A stretch of 17,990 bases of DNA from Oscillospiraceae bacterium (lineage in GTDB: Bacteria > Bacillota > Clostridia > Oscillospirales > Ruminococcaceae). The translations under genes and the position numbers were made by a program. Where the stretch lies: contig JAQUTM010000028.1 of assembly GCA_028694405.1 (NCBI GenBank), positions 1 through 17,990 of the forward strand, written 5' to 3'. The notes beneath the pieces were generated by a model that saw only the letters and a program-made list of their open reading frames with translations, did not search any database and was not told the origin of the DNA. This document shows, piece by piece, positions 13,691-17,990 of the stretch; position 1 is the stretch's first letter, and every line of letters begins with the position of its first letter.

Positions 13691-15031
13691 TTATTTAAAT
13701 ACGCGTTTTTGAGGTGAAAACACAAAAAGAAATATACCTGCAATAGCACCCAAAGGCACTAGCAGCAACAAAATCAGTCCCGCAGTTTTTAAAATCTGCC
13801 CAAACGAAAGCGGTCTGTTGTATTTTGCATAATCTGTTCCAAAATGAAGCTCAATTTTCTCTTCTTTAAAAATGCGACCTGTAGAAGTAAGGGTGAAGCT
13901 GTTGTCTAAGCTTTCTGTTACATAACGGGAAGTATCTATTTCATCTTGATAGGCGTTAAAAGCAACTAAATCACTACGGGTTAAGGAAGGTGCAGTCAGT
14001 GTAAAAGTAAATTTGTCAGTATAAGTGTCCCAAGAAGAACTGTGGGGAACAAACACTAATGCGGTTTTTAATTTGTTGGGAATGACGTCATAGGTTAAAT
14101 CTACGGATACGCGCGAGCGAGTCTCCGGAATTTCTACCGCTACAGAATCTAAAGTATCAGAATAAGTTAAAGCATGTGCGGTATCACTGCAAACTAAATT
14201 TTCAATGGTATAGATGTGTTTGCCGTATGTATATTGGGGGGGCAAATCAATATAAATGTAAGCTTCTTCCGGATTTAAAATGTCAAATACAAAATGTCTT
14301 TTTACATGATATACCATATCTTCTGAAATTGTAACATCATAAAGCTCTTCTTCTACTGTATAGGCAAAAGGATATTCCGGCGCATTTTGAAAGGTGTTTT
14401 CAGGATAATTCCCTTCAAAATAGAGGGAGGGGTAAGAATATAAAGCTTCTGTGTTTGTAAGCTCAAACCCACCAGATGTTTCTGTACAGGTGAAATCTTC
14501 AAGTTTTTTGCCGTTGTAGTCGTTATCGTAGAACAAGTAGTTATTTAAATCTTTGGATACAGGAGAAGTAACTAAGGCGTGAAATTTTTCTATTCTGCTT
14601 TTATATGTAGAAGAAAAAAGGTTCCACTGCAATTTATCACAGTTTTGATAGTAATCCGCATAAAATTGTACGGTGTAATAAATTGTAAAATGATTTACCC
14701 CTGTAAAGCTTTTTGATTCAGGCGTAAAAGAAATCTCAAAATCGGAATAATTTTCCTCTATGGTATAATTACTACCGTCTGCCGCAACATCAATTATTTT
14801 ATAATCGTCTGTAGCCGAAAAAGAATTAATTGTATGACTGAAAGTTTTTACAGACTTTTCAAAACAGACATCAAATTCTTCTTTTACCCGGATTTCTCTA
14901 TTTTGTCCGATAACCGCCGTGAGGTTTACATCAGTAAAGTAATAATCCTCTTCGGCGGCATTGACAGTTAATGCACCGCCACACAAAAACAGAAATACCA
15001 ATAAAAAAACAGTTAAAAATTTTTTTCTCAT
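13691..15031 (-). CDS. Secreted, membrane-anchored DUF2207-like protein
   Basis: A 446-residue protein with a clear signal peptide (hydrophobic 5-23, likely cleavage after NAA at 24-26), a beta-rich extracellular region and one C-terminal helix (about 417-438) followed by a short basic tail. The pattern, with YYFTDVNLTAVIGQNREIRVKEEFDV at 30-55 and a second similar start at about residue 225 (YTVEEELYDVTISEDM), resembles the N-terminal domain of DUF2207 membrane proteins, apparently in two copies. Full DUF2207 proteins usually carry more membrane helices and a cytoplasmic tail, absent here. Ribosome site AAAGGA lies about 10 bases ahead of the ATG. It begins 25 bases after the uracil-DNA glycosylase gene on the same strand. 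Function unknown; the family call is moderate. Confidence 0.68.
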   Translation of the reverse strand: MRKKFLTVFLLVFLFLCGGALTVNAAEEDYYFTDVNLTAVIGQNREIRVKEEFDVCFEKSVKTFSHTINSFSATDDYKIIDVAADGSNYTIEENYSDFEISFTPESKSFTGVNHFTIYYTVQFYADYYQNCDKLQWNLFSSTYKSRIEKFHALVTSPVSKDLNNYLFYDNDYNGKKLEDFTCTETSGGFELTNTEALYSYPSLYFEGNYPENTFQNAPEYPFAYTVEEELYDVTISEDMVYHVKRHFVFDILNPEEAYIYIDLPPQYTYGKHIYTIENLVCSDTAHALTYSDTLDSVAVEIPETRSRVSVDLTYDVIPNKLKTALVFVPHSSSWDTYTDKFTFTLTAPSLTRSDLVAFNAYQDEIDTSRYVTESLDNSFTLTSTGRIFKEEKIELHFGTDYAKYNRPLSFGQILKTAGLILLLLVPLGAIAGIFLFVFSPQKRVFK

Positions 15032-15056
15032 AAAGCAATGTTCCTTTAGTTGTAAT

Positions 15057-15623
15057 TTAATAGGTGTGGTCGCACAATTCGTTTATTTTTTCTTGTATGG
15101 CACGAAAATCTTGTAAAGCCAAAGGTGTGTTGTTGGGATTGCGCAGCAATGCGGCAGGGTGTAAGGTTGCAGTAAAATAAGTGCCGTTTTTAACTGTCCA
15201 CGTTCCATGCTCTTTCATTACGCTAAAATCCGGTCGCATAATGCGCTGTGCAGCAATGCGCCCTAAGCAAACAACAATTTTAGGACGTAAAAACTTAAAT
15301 TGTGTGCGCAAATAGGGCAAACATGCGTCCCACTCTGCGGGGAGAGGGTCTCTGTTTTGGGGTGGACGACATTTTATGATATTCGCAATATAAATGTTTT
15401 TAGTACGGCTTAAACCGATATCGTTTAAAAATGTGTCTAACAGCTTGCCGCTGCGCCCCACAAAGGGTAATCCTGTTTCATCTTCTTGTGCGCCGGGGGC
15501 TTCGCCAATAAATAAGATTTCTGCTTTGGGCACACCCATACCCATAACAACGTTTTGACGGGTTTTGCACAGCTCACATTTTTCACAATGGCGCATTTCT
15601 TGTATCAAATCATCAAAAGTCAA
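15057..15623 (-). CDS. Family-4 uracil-DNA glycosylase (4Fe-4S)
   Basis: A 188-residue uracil-DNA glycosylase of the iron-sulfur family 4/5 group, which removes uracil from DNA at the start of base-excision repair. The four cluster cysteines are visible: Cys13 and Cys16 (CEKC), Cys85 (IIKCRPPQNRDP) and Cys101. Active-site motif A is GEAPGAQEDETGLPFVG (40-56) and motif B is HPAALLRNP (155-163). The Glu-Ala-Pro-Gly form of motif A fits family 4. The start is TTG, chosen because GAGGTGAG lies directly upstream and the helix before the first Cys matches the family; an internal ATG at residue 10 has no ribosome site. The downstream DUF2207-like gene is 25 bases away, with no obvious functional link. 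Confidence 0.93.
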   Translation of the reverse strand: MTFDDLIQEMRHCEKCELCKTRQNVVMGMGVPKAEILFIGEAPGAQEDETGLPFVGRSGKLLDTFLNDIGLSRTKNIYIANIIKCRPPQNRDPLPAEWDACLPYLRTQFKFLRPKIVVCLGRIAAQRIMRPDFSVMKEHGTWTVKNGTYFTATLHPAALLRNPNNTPLALQDFRAIQEKINELCDHTY

Positions 15624-15730
15624 AATCTCACCTCAATAAAATACAAATAATTTACAGGTAATAGTATACCCCATATTTTGCTTTTTCTGTACTATAATAT
15701 CTAATTATTTTTATTGTACCATATTTTTAC

Positions 15731-15758
15731 TTGAAGTTTCGCTATAAAGTGATAAAAT
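15731..15758 (+). promoter_or_regulatory. Probable pduL promoter
   Basis: TTGAAG, a 16-base spacer and TAAAAT. The expected start point is near 15765, giving a leader of about 47 bases that carries a small hairpin. A perfect TATAAT at 15693-15698 lacks a matching -35. Confidence 0.5.
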
Positions 15759-15771
15759 AAAATATGAAAAT

Positions 15772-15793
15772 GCTTACAGGCTTGCTTGTAAGC
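15772..15793 (+). promoter_or_regulatory. Hairpin in the pduL leader
   Basis: GCTTACA and TGTAAGC form a 7-bp stem with an 8-base loop, ending 5 bases before the AGGAGG ribosome site at 15799-15804. It has no T tract, so it is not a terminator; it could stabilise the message or affect translation. Possibly incidental. Confidence 0.4.
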
Positions 15794-15811
15794 TTAATAG
15801 GAGGAAGTTAT

Positions 15812-16378
15812 ATGTCTATTTTAGTTGAAACATCTGCTCGTCACGTTCACGTTTCTCAAGAAGATTTAGAAACGTTATTTGGTGCTGGTTATGTACTCAC
15901 CAAGAAAAAAGATTTATCACAACCCGGCCAATATGCTTGTGAAGAGCGTGTGACCGTAGTTGGCCCTAAAAAAGAGTTGGCAGGTGTTTCTATTCTTGGT
16001 CCGGTTCGTCCTGTTACACAGGTAGAGCTTTCTGCAACTGATGCACGCAGCATTGGCATTGCAGCTCCTGTGCGCGAAAGCGGCGATGTAGCGGGTTCTG
16101 CGGGCTGCAAATTAGTAGGTCCTAAAGGTGAGGTAGAACTTGCGGAAGGTGTAATTGTGGCAAAACGCCATATTCACATTACTCCGGCAGATGCAGCTGC
16201 TTTTGGTGTAGCTGATAAAGAAATTGTAAGCGTAAAATGCGGTGCGCCCGGCAGAGAGTTAACATTTGGTGATGTAGTAATTCGCGTAAGCGACAAATTT
16301 GCTACAGCTATGCACATCGATACCGACGAGGCAAATGCCGCCGGCGGTGCTGTTAAAACAGGCGAAATTGTAAAATAA
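15812..16378 (+). CDS. pduL: PduL-type phosphotransacylase
   Basis: A 188-residue phosphate acyltransferase of the PduL family, which exchanges CoA and phosphate on short acyl groups (acetyl or propionyl) and so feeds acyl phosphate to a kinase for ATP. Both zinc-binding halves are seen: SARHVHVS (His11, His13) and AKRHIHIT (His120, His122), plus QPGQYACEERV, GPVRPVTQVELS, PVRESGD and AMHIDTDEANA (His168). The ORF extends upstream to an ATG at 15764, but AGGAGG lies 7 bases before the ATG at 15812 and the family begins there; I use that start. No encapsulation peptide precedes the first domain, and no microcompartment, ackA or pta gene is nearby, so it is probably a cytosolic enzyme of acetate or propionate formation. 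Confidence 0.93.
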   Translation: MSILVETSARHVHVSQEDLETLFGAGYVLTKKKDLSQPGQYACEERVTVVGPKKELAGVSILGPVRPVTQVELSATDARSIGIAAPVRESGDVAGSAGCKLVGPKGEVELAEGVIVAKRHIHITPADAAAFGVADKEIVSVKCGAPGRELTFGDVVIRVSDKFATAMHIDTDEANAAGGAVKTGEIVK

Positions 16379-16412
16379 AAATCGATTATGCCATGTAAAA
16401 CTGCATAATTTA

Positions 16413-16446
16413 AAAAGCAGGAGAGCAATTTTGCTCTCCTGCTTTT
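16413..16446. terminator. Bidirectional terminator between pduL and the GH2 gene
   Basis: AAAAGCAGGAGAGC and GCTCTCCTGCTTTT form a perfect 14-bp stem around AATTTT. T tracts exist on both strands. It ends next to the stop of the convergent GH2 gene. A smaller 7-bp inverted repeat (ATTATGC/GCATAAT, 16385-16409) lies just before it. Confidence 0.92.
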
Positions 16447-16447
16447 A

Positions 16448-17990
16448 TTATACTCGATTAGATATAATATCCTCTATTTTTTCATTTATCTTTTGTAAAG
16501 GTTCAGGAAAAACTTTGCAAATTTTACGGTCATAGGTATACAACCCGTTGGTTTCATCTTCCACATCGCTTAACTGCGTATAAACACAACCACAGGTTCC
16601 ACTTGTAATGGCGGGAATTATCATCGATTGGTACATGTCTACGATTGTATCTGTCAATTCTTGTGCAGTTTCACAGTTTCCATAGCCATAATGACTATAT
16701 TTGGCATAAACGTGGTTTTCAACTTTATAGGCATACCCGCCACATTCCGAAACCAGCAAGGGCTTTTGGTTTGCAGCAGGCAATTTTATACTTTTAAAAT
16801 AAATGTGACGACTGTCAAAGTCACTCTTTTGTTGGGCAAACCAACCAGATGTAGAGTCGTATAGCCGAGTTGGGTCAATTTGTTTTGCCACCTGATATAT
16901 ACGGTCGCTTTCAAACTGACCCCAGCCTTCATTAAATAAAGTATAAGCAATAATACAAGGGTGGTTGTAAAGCTGGTATAAAGTATCTTTCATGTGCTGC
17001 TCAAAAAACAGGCGGCGTTCTGTATCTTTTTTTGAACAACCAGTGTCTTTTTTTGAAAAACCAAAATTGGGCAGCGCAGTATCACGCAGCCATGAATATA
17101 AGCCACTGTTTACCATATCCTGCATAAACAGCATACCCAGTTTATCACAGTAATAATAAAACTGCTCCGGTTCAATTTTAATGTGCTTACGCAACATATT
17201 AAAGCCTAAGCTTTTCATGCGCAAAATGTCTTTTTCATATTCCTTTGGAGATATCGGTAAATAAATGCCGTCACAAAAATAACCTTGGTCTAATACACCG
17301 TTTAAAAAAATCGGCTTTCCGTTTAAACAAACGTAGGGGACATTGGCGATGTTTTTAATTTCAATGCTGCGCAGAGCAAAATAGGAGGTTACACAGTCGT
17401 CTGCTGTGGCAACTTTTACTGTGTAGAGATAGGGCGTTTTCGGGGTCCATAAAGCCGGAGGTAAAGGGAGACCATCAGCTTGTCGAAAAGATAAAAAATC
17501 TATTTTTAAAGCAGTTCCTTCACTGGAAAAAGTATGAAGTGTACCGTCTTGCAGGGTAACGGTAGCCGTAAAAGGAATGTTAGCGAAAGCTGTTACATAT
17601 TCTACTGCTATTGTTACATCTTGAGTGGTAGGCGTAAAACAAACATTTTTAATGTATTGCCGCGGTACAGGCTCTATCCAAACTGTTTGCCAAATTCCGC
17701 TAACAGGCGTATACCACATTCCGCCACGCTTTTTGCGCTGTTTACCGTATGGATAAACAGAAGACAACGTATCTATAACCGTTACCGTTAACTGGTTTTC
17801 TGCGCCGGGCAAGGCGGCATCTGTGATGTCAACAGAAAAGGGGAGATACCCGCCTTCATGGCGGCCGAGTTCCTTGCCGTTTACACAAACAGTAGCTATT
17901 TGGTCTACAGCTCCAAAGTGTAACAAGATAGTTTTATTCTCGTAGGATTGAGGTAAAACAAAGTTTTTTTGATAAACCAGCTTATCCGGC
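16448..17990 (-). CDS. Glycoside hydrolase family 2, 5' end outside window
   Basis: A GH2 enzyme of the beta-galactosidase/beta-glucuronidase/beta-mannosidase type. The frame is open through the right edge (first full codon at 17989), so the TTG near 17926 is internal, not a start. 513 residues are visible; perhaps 80-120 N-terminal residues are missing. Domains in order: the sugar-binding jelly roll (FGAVDQIATVCVNG, EGGYLPFSVDIT, TPVSGIWQTVWIEP), an Ig-like domain, then the TIM barrel from LNGKPIFLNGVLDQG. Counting from 17989, the acid/base is Glu354 in LFNEGWGQ (codon 16930-16928) and the nucleophile Glu415 in LVSECGGYAY (codon 16747-16745). No signal peptide is visible in the part seen. 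The substrate cannot be assigned. A 7-residue tandem duplication sits before the catalytic Glu. No neighbouring transporter is in view. Confidence 0.93.
   Translation of the reverse strand, partial: PDKLVYQKNFVLPQSYENKTILLHFGAVDQIATVCVNGKELGRHEGGYLPFSVDITDAALPGAENQLTVTVIDTLSSVYPYGKQRKKRGGMWYTPVSGIWQTVWIEPVPRQYIKNVCFTPTTQDVTIAVEYVTAFANIPFTATVTLQDGTLHTFSSEGTALKIDFLSFRQADGLPLPPALWTPKTPYLYTVKVATADDCVTSYFALRSIEIKNIANVPYVCLNGKPIFLNGVLDQGYFCDGIYLPISPKEYEKDILRMKSLGFNMLRKHIKIEPEQFYYYCDKLGMLFMQDMVNSGLYSWLRDTALPNFGFSKKDTGCSKKDTERRLFFEQHMKDTLYQLYNHPCIIAYTLFNEGWGQFESDRIYQVAKQIDPTRLYDSTSGWFAQQKSDFDSRHIYFKSIKLPAANQKPLLVSECGGYAYKVENHVYAKYSHYGYGNCETAQELTDTIVDMYQSMIIPAITSGTCGCVYTQLSDVEDETNGLYTYDRKICKVFPEPLQKINEKIEDIISNRV
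17022..17063. repeat. 21-bp tandem duplication inside the GH2 gene
   Basis: Two adjacent 21-base copies differ at two positions. Each contains CTTTTTTTG (plus strand). On the coding strand they give two SKKDT units in a row (SKKDTGC then SKKDTER), so the frame is kept. Confidence 0.85.

Noticed and set aside
15764..15811. Longer start for PduL, which could mimic an N-terminal encapsulation peptide
   Set aside because: The extra 16 residues would come from the leader hairpin and the AGGAGG site itself; the ATG at 15812 has ideal spacing.

Overview
The window reads as the chromosome of an AT-rich, Gram-positive, spore-forming anaerobe, most likely a member of class Clostridia (an Oscillospirales/Ruminococcaceae-like gut bacterium is my guess). 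The reasons are clear AGGAGG-type ribosome sites, TTGAAC/TATAAT-type promoters, short A-tract/stem/T-tract terminators, a PdaA-type spore-cortex deacetylase coupled to a muramoyl-alanine amidase, a pyruvate kinase with the extra C-terminal phosphohistidine domain, a PduL phosphotransacylase and a LuxS. I see no phage, insertion sequence, CRISPR array, tRNA or rRNA. Both edges cut a glycoside hydrolase gene: a GH42 beta-galactosidase at the left (plus strand) and a GH2 enzyme at the right (minus strand).

Layout. Positions 1-1793 (plus): the 3' part of a GH42 beta-galactosidase, then a LacA/Maa-type sugar O-acetyltransferase, ended by a hairpin terminator. Positions 1893-3583 (minus): pdaA followed by an Amidase_3 gene that overlaps it by 4 bases (ATGA), a likely two-enzyme unit for muramic delta-lactam formation in the spore cortex. 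Positions 3878-4351 (minus): luxS with its own terminator. Positions 4426-6171 (minus): pyk. Positions 6172-6528: a divergent promoter region, with a good sigma-A promoter for pyk on the minus strand and an excellent one for deoB on the plus strand. Positions 6529-7701 (plus): deoB and terminator.

Positions 7808-12485 (plus): a tightly packed four-gene unit. It holds a YdcF/DUF218 membrane protein, a MacB/LolD-type ABC ATPase, a large secreted, C-terminally anchored beta-sandwich-like protein and a MacB-type FtsX-domain permease, with overlaps of 4 and 14 bases between the last three. It ends at a terminator shared with the convergent minus-strand block 15623-12533: a family-4 uracil-DNA glycosylase, a DUF2207-like secreted/anchored protein, and a two-lobed P-loop ATPase whose second P-loop is degenerate and whose likely start codon lies inside a long hairpin. 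Positions 15812-16378 (plus): pduL with its own promoter. Positions 16448-17990 (minus): the GH2 gene, convergent with pduL and sharing a terminator with it.

Most genes are recognisable housekeeping or carbohydrate genes. The parts least explained by known biology are the ABC cluster with its large anchored extracellular protein between ATPase and permease genes, and the P-loop ATPase with the decayed second nucleotide site and hairpin-occluded start.
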